DNA of 64,000 nucleotides from JAFEDN01 sp963818985 (GCA_963818985.1 CAWFUJ010000010.1:62001-126000); one strand, 5' to 3'. Positions 33,803 to 43,488 are shown, counted from the first letter of the stretch. Notes: generated by a model from the letters alone, not told the origin. A program made the numbers and translations.

Positions 33803-36667
33803 TCACACTATTAAGGTTTTTGAAGGAGAAGAGACATAATTTTTATTGAATTTTTTTCCATTTCCTTGTTTTACCAATTCGTTGGCCTCTTTAATTACTT
33901 TTGGTTGAAAAAATCTATTAATATTTTTACCAACGGTTGTTATTTTTTTTGTTAATGCTCTTGCAACGAAAGGCCCCGTAAAACAGAAACTTATAAAGAC
34001 AATTGGAATTGCTACGATGACTAAAGCTGCGACAGTAACCTTAGTGGCTGCCATACAGAAATAATCTTTTAGTTTTCTGTTTGAGGCATATTTATTTATT
34101 GCATGATATTTTTTTTGCGAAGTTTTTCTATTGCTAATAATAACCTTAGTCATTTTAGCAGCTCTTCTACATTCCACAACGCCGGGAAGTGTTCGCAAAT
34201 TTTTCGGATCTATTGGCTTATGGGCAGGGGCTGGTTTACCCTTAGGGAGAGATTGCAAATGAGTAAAAATTTCTTTTTGTGCACTTTCCCTAAGTTCAAG
34301 TAAAGAAGCTTTAAAATTCTTGTATATAGGTGTTTTTGGTATTTCTAGAATTTGTTTGTCCAACTGCCTTAAAAGCACACAGGAGATCAAAACCTTTCTT
34401 GAATTAATATCTAATTTTTTTAATTGCTTGCATTCTGGAGATAAAATATCGTCCCTTTTTACTTCGCCGGTGATTAATTTTTCATATAAGTAGGGTTTAT
34501 CCTGTTTAATGATTTCCATCTCACTTTTATCTTTAGGAGATTTATATTCTCTACTGTCATTGCTGGCTAAAGACTCATCATATGTAATGGATAAATTATT
34601 AGTGATGATTCTGTTTACCAATCGAAACCTTGAAGCAAAATGTTGTTTTTCTTCAGCTTCCGCTAATTCTGGATCTAAAAGAAATTTTAAAGGCACTTGG
34701 TTGCTTATTATCTTAGAGTATAATTCTGGATATTGTTCCCAAAATAATTGTTGATGATGTCTATTTATAAACTCATTAGGTCGCGGTGTGTATAATTCTA
34801 AATTTTGTGTAAATGGCCTCGCTTCCTTAGTGTATACGATTCTTTCCATTGGGCCCAATTTATATTTGTATTTATCAGTTCCAACCTGAGTACAAGCATA
34901 AAGTTCAATTAATTTGGCAGGTTTTTTAATAATTCCATTGGCTTTTTCTACGCCTAAAAGATCCATAGTTTTTTTAGCACCCTCGTCGGTTACTTTTGTT
35001 CCTTTACTTTCAACTTCAGCAATAAAATTGGCTAAGTGATATTCGGTAATTTGAGTTGGAACTGGAGTATGAGCATTTTTTGAAGTAATTTCATGATAAA
35101 TTCGCGAATCGATTTGATTTTTAGTTTTTAATTGGGGTCCTTCCGTGATGTGCGGAAAATCTATCCAAAATCTTATTCTACCATTTAATTGAATTAACTG
35201 ATCTCCATTGTTATTGCTGTCTCCAAAAATATAGACCATCCGTCCTTTTTTAATTAATACAGGCGCTTTGTTGTGTTCTGCAGAAACTTGCGCAGCTTGT
35301 TTTCTGATGTCTGCTAGACTTTTGTTTTTTAACACATTCAGTAACACAATATCATAATTATTATCAATACCAGCAACCTGAGAGTGAGTTCCATGAACCG
35401 GAAAAACATTTAACTGCAATTTTTGGGTTGGATTTTCTTTTTTTTCATCATCATCTTTGATTTTTACATTGGACTTAGTTTCCGGTTCATAAAAATTTAC
35501 TTTTAATCGCCCATCTTCAAAAGATTGTGGATGAAACTCTTTGCTTTCATCTCCGGTTGCTAATAAAATTGTGCATTTAATAATATTTGGAGGCAGGTTT
35601 TGAGTTCTTGGATCTTTCAAGCCATCAAGAAGACCAGCCACCGGGTCGATTAAAAATAAGTGAATAGGGGTTGTATAACCCAAGTCGAATAATTTGTTCG
35701 CTAAGTGAATGGCCGTAATACCGCCACGGCTCCAACCGTTGATGGTAATTGCTTCATAGTTCCCATTGGCTATAATGGTTGTCGCCTTATTAACATTTTC
35801 TTCACGACCTTCACCCTTGATGATAGCGCGATAAAATTTGTTGAATGGGTTTATTACGGGATAACTGGTGCCATAGAAATCGTAAATTATTTCAGGGTTC
35901 AAGCGAGGCTTCTTTAATTCCTCTGATTTTTTTTGATGTTGATCGTTCTTTTCTTCATGTTTCAAAAGAAGTTCTTGACTTAATTTCTCAAGTTCATTTT
36001 TTTGTCTTTTTTCTTCAGCAGTTAATAATCTATTTATTTCTTCATTTATCGCAGCCTTATCTTTATTTAATACCGTACTGTTTTCACCAGGACATGTGTA
36101 AGTATTATCAGATTCCGAACCGATACCAGGAAAATACACCTTCTCCGTATGATTTGGAGGGGGGCTATGGCCATTATTAAGCTGAATTTCATCATATACT
36201 TGCTTATTAAGTTGGCTAGAGGTTTTAACAACAGTTTTTAATGAGTCAAGCGTTGAAGGATCTGGGAATTCGACGATATTTTGCAGACTCTCATGAAGCT
36301 TAGTTGACATCCATTTATTATGAGTAGTCGAAAAACCATAAATATAGATCCAATTTTTATGCTTGATTAAAACCGGAGCATTATCATGCTTGGAGGAGGC
36401 TTTTTCGGCAATTTTCGTTATATTTTCTTTAACTTTGACAGATATTAAAACCAGATTATATCCCCGCCAATAATCTTTATTATGTATTCGGGTGATAGAG
36501 GCCGAGCCTGGAGCGCCTTCATCCTCTTCGATATGTATTTCATCAGCTCGGAAATTTTTATGGAACTTGGCGACGCTTGAATTATCTCCGATGTTAAATC
36601 CGGTCCCATCGAAGGATAGTAATATGTGTTTACCCACTGATTTCTTTTTTTCACTGTTATCATGCAT
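33803..36667 (-). CDS. DUF2235/Tle1-like alpha/beta hydrolase with duplicated module and membrane tail; effector candidate
   Basis: 954 residues. LLSFDGTGFN (17-26) opens the hydrolase domain. The nucleophile is in NGWSRGG (~311), as in the GFSRGA of DUF2235 lipases; the Asp is in LIDPVAG (~343) and the His in VHGTHSQVAG (~424), so the full Ser-Asp-His triad is present. A charged coiled-coil-like insert lies at ~205-260. A ~90-residue module occurs twice (~85-175 and ~445-540: APVLIK..., VYIF/IYIYG, FP, YDEI/YHEI, HSPPP/HTPVP). Hydrophobic TVAALVIVAIPIVFISF near 880-905 and a basic tail end the protein. Relatives are phospholipases of type VI secretion; here the PmrA-like box points to Icm/Dot delivery. 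Confidence 0.8.
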   Translation of the reverse strand: MHDNSEKKKSVGKHILLSFDGTGFNIGDNSSVAKFHKNFRADEIHIEEDEGAPGSASITRIHNKDYWRGYNLVLISVKVKENITKIAEKASSKHDNAPVLIKHKNWIYIYGFSTTHNKWMSTKLHESLQNIVEFPDPSTLDSLKTVVKTSSQLNKQVYDEIQLNNGHSPPPNHTEKVYFPGIGSESDNTYTCPGENSTVLNKDKAAINEEINRLLTAEEKRQKNELEKLSQELLLKHEEKNDQHQKKSEELKKPRLNPEIIYDFYGTSYPVINPFNKFYRAIIKGEGREENVNKATTIIANGNYEAITINGWSRGGITAIHLANKLFDLGYTTPIHLFLIDPVAGLLDGLKDPRTQNLPPNIIKCTILLATGDESKEFHPQSFEDGRLKVNFYEPETKSNVKIKDDDEKKENPTQKLQLNVFPVHGTHSQVAGIDNNYDIVLLNVLKNKSLADIRKQAAQVSAEHNKAPVLIKKGRMVYIFGDSNNNGDQLIQLNGRIRFWIDFPHITEGPQLKTKNQIDSRIYHEITSKNAHTPVPTQITEYHLANFIAEVESKGTKVTDEGAKKTMDLLGVEKANGIIKKPAKLIELYACTQVGTDKYKYKLGPMERIVYTKEARPFTQNLELYTPRPNEFINRHHQQLFWEQYPELYSKIISNQVPLKFLLDPELAEAEEKQHFASRFRLVNRIITNNLSITYDESLASNDSREYKSPKDKSEMEIIKQDKPYLYEKLITGEVKRDDILSPECKQLKKLDINSRKVLISCVLLRQLDKQILEIPKTPIYKNFKASLLELRESAQKEIFTHLQSLPKGKPAPAHKPIDPKNLRTLPGVVECRRAAKMTKVIISNRKTSQKKYHAINKYASNRKLKDYFCMAATKVTVAALVIVAIPIVFISFCFTGPFVARALTKKITTVGKNINRFFQPKVIKEANELVKQGNGKKFNKNYVSSPSKTLIV

Positions 36668-36701
36668 ATCCGATTACCCTCAACTTTTCCTTTCTTAATT
36701 A

Positions 36702-36734
36702 TTTTTAACATACCGATATTAAAGAAATATTAAA
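36702..36734 (-). promoter_or_regulatory. PmrA box promoter of the DUF2235-like gene
   Basis: Minus strand TTTAATATT-TC-TTTAATATC (36734-36715). Against cTTAATATT-N2-cTTAATATT both half-sites match at 8 and 7 of 9. After 7 bp a -10 candidate TAAAAA follows (36707-36702). The ATG is 47 bases from the box. This is the best of the three PmrA-like sites. Confidence 0.7.
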
Positions 36735-36877
36735 TCAAAAATAATTTTAAATTCATTTTGTTCAGATCAGAGTGGTTCGCGAAATCTTTATGTATCACAT
36801 GCCTTATGTACCAAATGCTCTGAATGTATATTAAAGATTTTTTTGATGACTTGGGATTGGTTGAAATGTCATTAGCA

Positions 36878-36906
36878 GTCATCCCGCGGCTTGACCGCGG
36901 GATGAC
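36878..36906. repeat. Short CATCCCGCGG palindrome
   Basis: Perfect 12 bp arms GTCATCCCGCGG / CCGCGGGATGAC around a 5 base loop, 38 bases after the serB stop. Related to the arms at 16649. May terminate serB. Confidence 0.8.
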
Positions 36907-36943
36907 AGGACTGCGCAGGATGACGTTGCCGGGCAGTTTTCTA

Positions 36944-37660
36944 TCAGGCGTGAGTTATGCCGTCCGCAGCTAACTGTAATTTTTCATTTTCAGTCAAACA
37001 TAATTCTATTAACGGTGCTATAGACGGAGATGAGATATAAAATTGGCAATTTTCCTCAATATTCTTTCGATAGAAGGCGCCACCATAGCCGATAAAGCGC
37101 GTTACTAAATCTTTAACAGATAAATCATTTAAGCCATCGCCAATAAAGGCAATGCGCTCATGACGTTTTTTTATTTTTTCCACAATTTGGCGTTTTCCTT
37201 GGGTATGAATAAGAGGAGATTGATGATCGAAATTAACATACTGACCTTTTTCATCAAAAAAAACATCGACGGCAAAAATATTCTCATGCTTAATATCAAG
37301 AAGCTCACCGAATCCGGTGACTGCTAAAGATATCCCAGCTGAAACGATATAAATGTGTTTATTAAATGCTTTGAGTACAGCTAAAACCGCCGGTAAATCA
37401 GGACTGATATGTTGAAAATAACGTTGGGCTAAGGACAAAACTTGCTGAAAAGAGGGCAGCACCAAATTGAGACGTTGCGAATAAAGCTGTGGATTAAGCC
37501 CTGAAAGACCCATGGCAGTAGCGGTTAATTTCCGCACTTGTTCACCAACTCCATTGTCATTAGCTAATTCATCAATGCCTTCAATATGGCTCATTGTTCC
37601 ATCACAATCAAAAACAATCGCTTCAATAGGCAGCGTTAATTGATCGTTATTGCTTAACAT
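36944..37660 (-). CDS. serB: Phosphoserine phosphatase-like HAD hydrolase
   Basis: 238 residues. HAD motif I FDCDGTMS, motif II YIVSAGIS, the Lys in QGKRQIVEKI and motif IV IGDGLNDLS are present, in the SerB pattern (I-2-class cap between I and II). It removes phosphate from phosphoserine, the last step of serine synthesis. The divergent serA gene 160 bp away supports the assignment. serC is not in the window. Other HAD phosphatases look alike, so the exact substrate is inferred from context. Confidence 0.85.
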   Translation of the reverse strand: MLSNNDQLTLPIEAIVFDCDGTMSHIEGIDELANDNGVGEQVRKLTATAMGLSGLNPQLYSQRLNLVLPSFQQVLSLAQRYFQHISPDLPAVLAVLKAFNKHIYIVSAGISLAVTGFGELLDIKHENIFAVDVFFDEKGQYVNFDHQSPLIHTQGKRQIVEKIKKRHERIAFIGDGLNDLSVKDLVTRFIGYGGAFYRKNIEENCQFYISSPSIAPLIELCLTENEKLQLAADGITHA

Positions 37661-37819
37661 GGTTTTTCCTTGCTTTATTTAAAAAAGTAACAGAAAATCA
37701 TAAGTTCCCGCAGAAGAGAGCTCTCGCCTAAACATAGGCGTCAAAGGGAGCTCAGCGGAAATGGCTGCAGAAAATTGTTATTGTAATATTTGTTTTATTT
37801 TTTTTCTAGGGGGAAAATG

Positions 37820-39043
37820 ATGTTTAAGATTCAGCTACTCAATGCGATTGATCCGATCGGATTAAAGCTTTTTCCAGTCGAAACTTATCAAACCGGCAAT
37901 CAAATTGCTGATGCAGATGGTATTTTGGTACGTTCCACATCTATGCACGATTTACCCTTAGCACCAAGCATAAAAGTGATTGCTCGTGCAGGAGCAGGAG
38001 TTAATAATATTCCAGTGAGTAAACTCACCCAATTAGGCATCCCGGTACTAAATACGCCTGGTGCAAATGCCAATGCAGTAAAAGAATTAGTTATTGCCGG
38101 AATGTTGATCGCAAGCCGTAACTTACACCAAGCATGGGATTATGTACGAAATCTTTCTGGGGATGATGCGGCTATTAATGGACAAGTCGAGCGCGAAAAA
38201 AAACGCTTTTCAGGATTTGAATTGCCAGGAAAAACACTTGGAGTGATTGGCCTTGGCAGTATTGGAGTTAAAGTCGCGAATAGTGCTGTGGCCTTAGGCA
38301 TGCGTGTGATTGGGTATGATCCTAGTATCACCGTACAAAGAGCATGGGAGCTGTCGGCGCAAGTCGAAGCAAGTAATCAACTTGATAATTTACTCAGGCA
38401 AGCTGATTTTATCAGTTTACATATTCCTTTAAATTCTGAGACTCAGCAATTAATGAATGATGCACGTTTCCGTTTAATAAAACCAGGAACAATATTGCTT
38501 AACTTTGCTCGCGAAGGGATAGTAGACACCCAGGCTGTCATTAACGCTCTCAAAGAAAAACAGTTATCCGCTTATGTCTGCGATTTTCCTTGTTCACAAT
38601 TAAAAGATTTTCCCAATGTGATTTGCTTGCCACACCTTGGCGCATCAACCCGAGAGGCCGAAGAAAATTGTGCGATTATGGCTGTTAAACAAGTGCGTGA
38701 ATTTTTGGAAACTGGAAACATTATCAATTCAGTTAATTTTCCAACGATAGAAATGCCTTTAAAAAAAGGTTTACGTTTAGTCATTGCTAATGCCAATATT
38801 CCCAATATGGTTGCGCAAATATCAACTTTGCTTGCTAAGGAAAATATAAATATTATCGATTTATTGAATAAATCGCGTGATGAAATTGCTTTTACTTTAA
38901 TTGATGTTCAAGGTGAAGTGAGTGCAAAATTAATCAGTGCGATTTCCGACATTTCTGGAGTGAAACAAGTGCGCTGTATCACTCAATCCGGTTATGGCCT
39001 TCAAAATTTGGATATAGACAACCATTCTAAGGTCAATGTTTAA
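37820..39043 (+). CDS. serA: D-3-phosphoglycerate dehydrogenase
   Basis: 407 residues. Oxidises 3-phosphoglycerate in the first step of serine synthesis. ARAGAGVNNIP, Rossmann GLGSIGVKVANSA, catalytic Arg in NFAREGIV and His in LPHLGASTREAEENC are typical. The C-terminal ~75 residues form an ACT domain, so feedback by serine is likely. Of two adjacent ATGs (37817, 37820) the second is better spaced from GGGGG. A hairpin CGCCTA-AACA-TAGGCG and a partial copy of the dispersed repeat (37748-37770) lie upstream. proB starts 3 bases after the stop. Confidence 0.95.
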   Translation: MFKIQLLNAIDPIGLKLFPVETYQTGNQIADADGILVRSTSMHDLPLAPSIKVIARAGAGVNNIPVSKLTQLGIPVLNTPGANANAVKELVIAGMLIASRNLHQAWDYVRNLSGDDAAINGQVEREKKRFSGFELPGKTLGVIGLGSIGVKVANSAVALGMRVIGYDPSITVQRAWELSAQVEASNQLDNLLRQADFISLHIPLNSETQQLMNDARFRLIKPGTILLNFAREGIVDTQAVINALKEKQLSAYVCDFPCSQLKDFPNVICLPHLGASTREAEENCAIMAVKQVREFLETGNIINSVNFPTIEMPLKKGLRLVIANANIPNMVAQISTLLAKENINIIDLLNKSRDEIAFTLIDVQGEVSAKLISAISDISGVKQVRCITQSGYGLQNLDIDNHSKVNV

Positions 39044-39046
39044 ATA

Positions 39047-40162
39047 ATGAAAAATCACTGGCAACCGGCGAAAAGAATTGTCATCAAAATTGGCTCTGCC
39101 TTATTAGTGGATGCCTCTAGTGGCTCGATACATTATGAATGGTTGATGAGTTTGTGTGAGGATGTCGCCCAATTATGGCAACAGCAAAAACAAGTGATTA
39201 TTGTCTCTTCGGGTGCAGTGGCGATTGGTCAACGTCACTTAGGTTTGCAGCGCTCGCGCGCTCAATTGGAAGAACAGCAAGCGGCGGCAGCCGTAGGGCA
39301 AATTCGTCTTGCCCATGCATATCAAGAGGCACTTTCCAAACATGGAATTACTGTGGCCCAAATCCTGCTGACGCTAGGTGATAGTGAAAATCGTCAACGA
39401 TATCTAAATGCACATCATACTTTAGAGACTTTATTACGCCTCAAAGTCGTACCTGTGATCAATGAAAATGACACCGTGGCTACCTCGGAATTGCGATACG
39501 GTGATAATGATCGGTTGGCGGCGCGTGTAGCACAGATGGTAGCTGCTGACGTGTTGGTGTTATTATCGGATATTGATGGTTTATATGAAAGTGATCCACG
39601 CAAAGATCCCCAAGCGAATTTTATTCCAGAAGTCCATCAGCTAACGCCAGCCATAGAAGCGATGGGTCAAGGATCTGGTAGTGATTATGGTACAGGAGGA
39701 ATGAAAACTAAGTTAGCTGCAGCGCGTATCGTAATGGATAGTGGTTGCCGAATGGTTATTTGTAAAGGCAGTCATATTCACCCATTGGCTCAGCTTAAAC
39801 AACAGCAGCCTTGCACTTGGTTTTTGCCTAGTATTTCGCCGCGAAGTGCGCGCAAAAATTGGCTGGCCCAACATTTACAGCCCTTGGGTAATATTTTTAT
39901 TGATGAAGGGGCAGCTCAGGCATTGTCAAATGGAAAAAGTTTGTTGGCGGTTGGCGTGATTGGCATTGAAGGGAAATTTCATAAGGGTGATCCGGTGCGA
40001 ATTATATATCAACGACAGGAGATTGCCCGGGGTCTATGCAATTTTCATGCTTATGAGGCGAAACTTATCATGGGTCAACAAAGCAGTGAAGTCGAAAAAA
40101 TTCTAGGTTACCGAGCAAGTGAAGAAATGATTCATCGTGATGATTTAGTGGTGTTGGTTTAA
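39047..40162 (+). CDS. proB: Glutamate 5-kinase ProB
   Basis: 371 residues. First step of proline synthesis. Amino-acid-kinase domain: VIKIGSALL, IIVSSGAVAIG, NENDTVATSELRYGDND, GTGGMKTKLAAA. C-terminal PUA domain (residues ~280-365) as in E. coli ProB, normally linked to proline feedback. Three bases after serA, an unusual serine-proline operon. A degenerate CCCTCTCCC palindrome follows. Confidence 0.96.
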   Translation: MKNHWQPAKRIVIKIGSALLVDASSGSIHYEWLMSLCEDVAQLWQQQKQVIIVSSGAVAIGQRHLGLQRSRAQLEEQQAAAAVGQIRLAHAYQEALSKHGITVAQILLTLGDSENRQRYLNAHHTLETLLRLKVVPVINENDTVATSELRYGDNDRLAARVAQMVAADVLVLLSDIDGLYESDPRKDPQANFIPEVHQLTPAIEAMGQGSGSDYGTGGMKTKLAAARIVMDSGCRMVICKGSHIHPLAQLKQQQPCTWFLPSISPRSARKNWLAQHLQPLGNIFIDEGAAQALSNGKSLLAVGVIGIEGKFHKGDPVRIIYQRQEIARGLCNFHAYEAKLIMGQQSSEVEKILGYRASEEMIHRDDLVVLV

Positions 40163-40165
40163 TAA

Positions 40166-40193
40166 CCCCCTCTCCCATCAGGGGGGGTGAGGG
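40166..40193. repeat. Degenerate CCCTCTCCC palindrome between proB and proA
   Basis: CCCCCTCTCCC, then a G-rich arm that has lost symmetry. Same position at a gene end as the other members. Confidence 0.5.
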
Positions 40194-40240
40194 ATTGAAT
40201 ATATTTTTTTAAAAAGGCTTTTAAGCGTTATAGGTATCAA

Positions 40241-41491
40241 ATGAATTCTACTCTTGAAAACATAGGAAAAGCTGCAAAAATCGCCAGTCAATTGTTGGCT
40301 AAGGCAACTAATTCGCAAAAAAATATTGCACTGCGCAGTATTGCGCAGTCCTTAGCTGATCATCAAACCCAAATCCTTGCGGCTAATCAGCAAGATGTCA
40401 TGACGGCTAAACAAAAGAATCAATCCCCAGAATTTATAGATCGATTAACGTTAAAAACTCTAACTATCGATGCGATGAGACAATCATTGCTTGCTATTGC
40501 TGAGTTACCTGATCCAATAGGAACGGTCCTGGCCACTTGGACCAGACCTAACGGCTTGTTAATTTCTCGCGTTCGAACTCCTTTAGGAGTTTTAGCTGTG
40601 ATCTACGAGTCTAGGCCGAATGTCACTATAGATGCAGCAGGTTTATGTTTGAAGTCAGGCAATGCAGTCATACTTCGTGGGGGGTCAGAAAGTTTTCTCA
40701 GTACCCAATCGTTATTACCGTGTATTCAACAGGGTCTGCATGCGGCGAATTTACCGGCAACTTGTGTGCAAATGCTGCCTACCCCGGATCGCGCTGCGGT
40801 AAGCGAATTATTGCAAATGGATCAATACATCGATGTGGTGGTGCCGCGCGGCAGTCAAGCTCTAATTGAACGCGTCAGTCGCGAAACACGAATTCCAATC
40901 TTTAAACATTTAGCAGGCAATTGTCATACTTATGTTCATGCCTCAGCCGAGCCGAACATGGCCAAATCGGTTTTACTGAATGCGAAAATGCGACGCACTG
41001 GCATTTGTGCAGCCACAGAAACTTTGTTAATCGATCGAGTATTGGTGTCTACACTGTTGCCTCAGTTGATTGAAGCATTGCAACAGGCAAATTGTGAAGT
41101 CAGGGTCGATCAGGAGCTGAGCGAACATTTTCCAGAATTAAAAATTGCTAGCGAGGATGATTGGGATACTGAGTTTTTAGCGCCAATTATCGCGATAAAA
41201 GTAGTCACCAATGTCGATGAGGCAATTGCTCATATTGGTCGGCATGGTACTCAACATACAGAAGCGATTATTGCGCAAGATACTGCAGCTGCTGAAAAAT
41301 TTTTACAAGAAGTGGACAGTGCGATTGTGATCCATAACGCCTCGACTCAATTTGCTGACGGAGGTGAATTTGGGATGGGCGCTGAGATGGGTATTTCCAC
41401 TGGAAAATTGCATGCGCGCGGTCCTATTGGCGTTGAACAATTAACGACTTTTAAATATCATCTACGTGGCAATGGCCAAATTAGACCGTAA
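40241..41491 (+). CDS. proA: Gamma-glutamyl phosphate reductase ProA
   Basis: 416 residues. NADPH reduction of glutamyl phosphate to the semialdehyde. RPNVTIDAAGLCLKSGNAVILRGG and the active-site Cys in RRTGICAATETLL, then FADGGEFGMGAEMGIST near the end. Aldehyde-dehydrogenase fold, normal length. Same direction as serA-proB, 78 bp after proB. No proC is in the window. Confidence 0.97.
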   Translation: MNSTLENIGKAAKIASQLLAKATNSQKNIALRSIAQSLADHQTQILAANQQDVMTAKQKNQSPEFIDRLTLKTLTIDAMRQSLLAIAELPDPIGTVLATWTRPNGLLISRVRTPLGVLAVIYESRPNVTIDAAGLCLKSGNAVILRGGSESFLSTQSLLPCIQQGLHAANLPATCVQMLPTPDRAAVSELLQMDQYIDVVVPRGSQALIERVSRETRIPIFKHLAGNCHTYVHASAEPNMAKSVLLNAKMRRTGICAATETLLIDRVLVSTLLPQLIEALQQANCEVRVDQELSEHFPELKIASEDDWDTEFLAPIIAIKVVTNVDEAIAHIGRHGTQHTEAIIAQDTAAAEKFLQEVDSAIVIHNASTQFADGGEFGMGAEMGISTGKLHARGPIGVEQLTTFKYHLRGNGQIRP

Positions 41492-41530
41492 TTCTAGATT
41501 TTGCAATATTTTAAGATAATTCATCATCCA

Positions 41531-41596
41531 TATGAAATTTCCTACGTAATGGAAGCAGATTGTAGCGCATATGTTTTTTTGCCAGATATATATACT
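41531..41596 (+). promoter_or_regulatory. Half-palindromic box and -10 before the 59-residue gene
   Basis: TATGAAATTTCCTACG (41531-41546) shares AAATTTCCTAC with the perfect palindrome before the related gene at 53464. TATACT follows at 41591-41596. The palindrome type resembles the LetA/GacA site TNAGAAATTTCTNA. Low certainty. Confidence 0.35.
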
Positions 41597-41629
41597 GTAA
41601 TGAGTATTAATCTAAGAAAGGGAACACTA

Positions 41630-41809
41630 ATGATTAAGAAAAAATCAGTACGTATCATTAAAAATGAGCCAAAAGAAATCAGTGGGTTGGCTTCTTTGGA
41701 CTCGGAGCTACAAGTCCGTATCCGCCGTTACCTTGCGCTCGGCGACTTTAGAAGTGCCAAGGCTTTGTATGATGACGGCCTTGAATCTAAGCGCAGTGGC
41801 GCGTATTAG
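41630..41809 (+). CDS. Small protein (59 aa) of the DFRxAKALYD pair
   Basis: ATG 41630, with an A/G-rich AGAAAGGGAA stretch upstream. The longer in-frame extension to 41501 lies in the promoter region. The sequence is basic at the N-terminus (MIKKKSVRIIK) and ends with a helix LQVRIRRYLALGDFRSAKALYDDGLESK. The same helix, QIKILLAANDFRAAKALYDLVSKK, makes up most of the 40-residue protein at 53464. Function unknown; the size and charge would suit a regulator or partner-binding peptide. Its stop codon overlaps that of the converging permease gene. Confidence 0.6.
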   Translation: MIKKKSVRIIKNEPKEISGLASLDSELQVRIRRYLALGDFRSAKALYDDGLESKRSGAY

Positions 41810-43413
41810 CTCTTATTCCCTCTCCCGGACGAGAGGGGAAATGCCGGAATTTTTTCCTGAATTGGCCTTTCTAATTCTAAATTAATATTATTCTGTTCTT
41901 CTTCAATTAAACAATATTGAGACAAAAAAAGTGTAATAATACTAAAAGGTAAAATACAGCCAACATCGAAAGGAAATTTTAAAATTCCAATACCGCCAAA
42001 GGAACCTATATAGGAAAACACTAATAAAATAGTTATATATGAAAAAAACCAATAAACACTTCGTTTATATCTGAATAAATTTTTTCGTTGAAAGATTGAA
42101 TTAATAATCATTCCCACCCACATCGACAAGTAAAGCTTCCAGATAATTTCAAAACTGCACCAATACAACATTAAGTTGCAAAAATAAAAAGCCAAGTATG
42201 AAAAAAAAACGCCTCCCCACAATCTAAATGGACGAGACGCATCAGGATAGAGCTTACGCAAAGCCAATAAGCAGATCGGCCCGATACCATAAGAAAGAAT
42301 ACTTGTGGAAGAAAGGAAGGCAACCATTTTTGCCCATCCTGGAAACGGTAAAAATGACAATATTCCCACCAATAAATTCACATACAAAGTAACAATGGGA
42401 ATTTTGAACCGATTTAATTTCAATAAAACTTTTGGCAAATGTTCGTGCAAAGCCATGCCATATAAAATCCGGGAAGTTGCCGCTGTATAAACTAAAGTGG
42501 TGCCGAAAGGAGAAAATGAGGCATCAAACATCAATAAAAAGGCCACGGTACTTAATCCTAAGATTAAACTTAGGCCCACTAGGGGTCCGCTGTCATTTGT
42601 AAAGCTCAAATGTTGCCAGCCATGAGACAAATAGTTTTTAGGAATGGCAACGATAAAACTAAGCTGCAACATGAAATATAAAATAAATCCAATGCCTACA
42701 GCGCCTAGAATTGCAATTGGAATATTACGTTGAGGATTTTGGACTTCCCCCGCTAGCATTAATCCATTTTGAAAACCGGTGAATGCAAAGACGACGCCGC
42801 CCAAAGATAAAGCAGAAAAAATATGGATCCAGGTTTGTTGATCAGATAGATGGAAATCAATATTTGCAAACGAGTGGGCGGAATGTAATAAGCTAAATAT
42901 AGCAATACTAGGCACCAAAAATTTTATAAGACTGGCATATTTATTACATTCGGCTAGCATTTTAACCCCAAAACTATTCAGTAACACCACGCCAATCATT
43001 ATTAATATTGCGATAAAATAACCATAGGAGGACAATTCTATACGACCATTTTTAATGACAAGGCTTGGAAAAAAATAACTGCTATATTGCAAGATAGCTT
43101 GAATTTCTATAGGTGTCATGACCACATAAGATAACCATGAAACCCAAGCAAATAAGAAACCTACTTCTTTGCCATGGCTAAACGTAGGGTAATTGGTCAT
43201 TCCTCCTGAAATAGGCAGCATGGCTCCAAGTTCGCATAAAGGCAGGGCAATAAATAACATAAATAAAGCGGCGATGATCCAACTAATTAACGCAGCGCTG
43301 CCAGCGATTTGTGCGCTAATAAAAGGACTAAATAACCAGCCAGAGCCGATCATTCCTCCTGCGGCTGCAATTAAAACATTCGTGGCAGAGATATCACGTT
43401 TTAATTTATCCAT
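41806..43413 (-). CDS. Amino-acid permease, APC superfamily
   Basis: 535 residues from ATG 43413; a TTG eight codons earlier is also open. Begins with the APC signature GGMIGSGWLFSPF in helix 1 and has ~12 hydrophobic helices. The region LAGEVQNPQRNIP in the middle is typical of amino-acid/polyamine antiporters. Substrate not predictable. The last ~12 residues (FPLSSGRGNKS) are encoded by a CCCTCTCCC-family palindrome at 41816-41840, the second case in this window of such a repeat forming a protein tail. Ends converge with the 59-residue gene. Confidence 0.9.
   Translation of the reverse strand: MDKLKRDISATNVLIAAAGGMIGSGWLFSPFISAQIAGSAALISWIIAALFMLFIALPLCELGAMLPISGGMTNYPTFSHGKEVGFLFAWVSWLSYVVMTPIEIQAILQYSSYFFPSLVIKNGRIELSSYGYFIAILIMIGVVLLNSFGVKMLAECNKYASLIKFLVPSIAIFSLLHSAHSFANIDFHLSDQQTWIHIFSALSLGGVVFAFTGFQNGLMLAGEVQNPQRNIPIAILGAVGIGFILYFMLQLSFIVAIPKNYLSHGWQHLSFTNDSGPLVGLSLILGLSTVAFLLMFDASFSPFGTTLVYTAATSRILYGMALHEHLPKVLLKLNRFKIPIVTLYVNLLVGILSFLPFPGWAKMVAFLSSTSILSYGIGPICLLALRKLYPDASRPFRLWGGVFFSYLAFYFCNLMLYWCSFEIIWKLYLSMWVGMIINSIFQRKNLFRYKRSVYWFFSYITILLVFSYIGSFGGIGILKFPFDVGCILPFSIITLFLSQYCLIEEEQNNINLELERPIQEKIPAFPLSSGRGNKS
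41816..41840. repeat. CCCTCTCCC palindrome translated as permease tail
   Basis: TTCCCTCTC and GAGAGGGGAA arms around CCGGAC, one bulge. Followed by ATGCCGGAATTTTTTCC, which resembles the flank of the 15124 copy. Confidence 0.7.
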
Positions 43414-43488
43414 GCCGGCGATTGTATCATGTTGCAACTAATTAACTAATAATTTTCGTAGAAAACTCCCTACGCCATGGGGGATTGC

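Noticed and set aside
36445..36711. 88-codon minus-strand frame overlapping the start of the DUF2235-like gene
   Set aside because: It lies in another frame of a clear gene and covers its promoter box.
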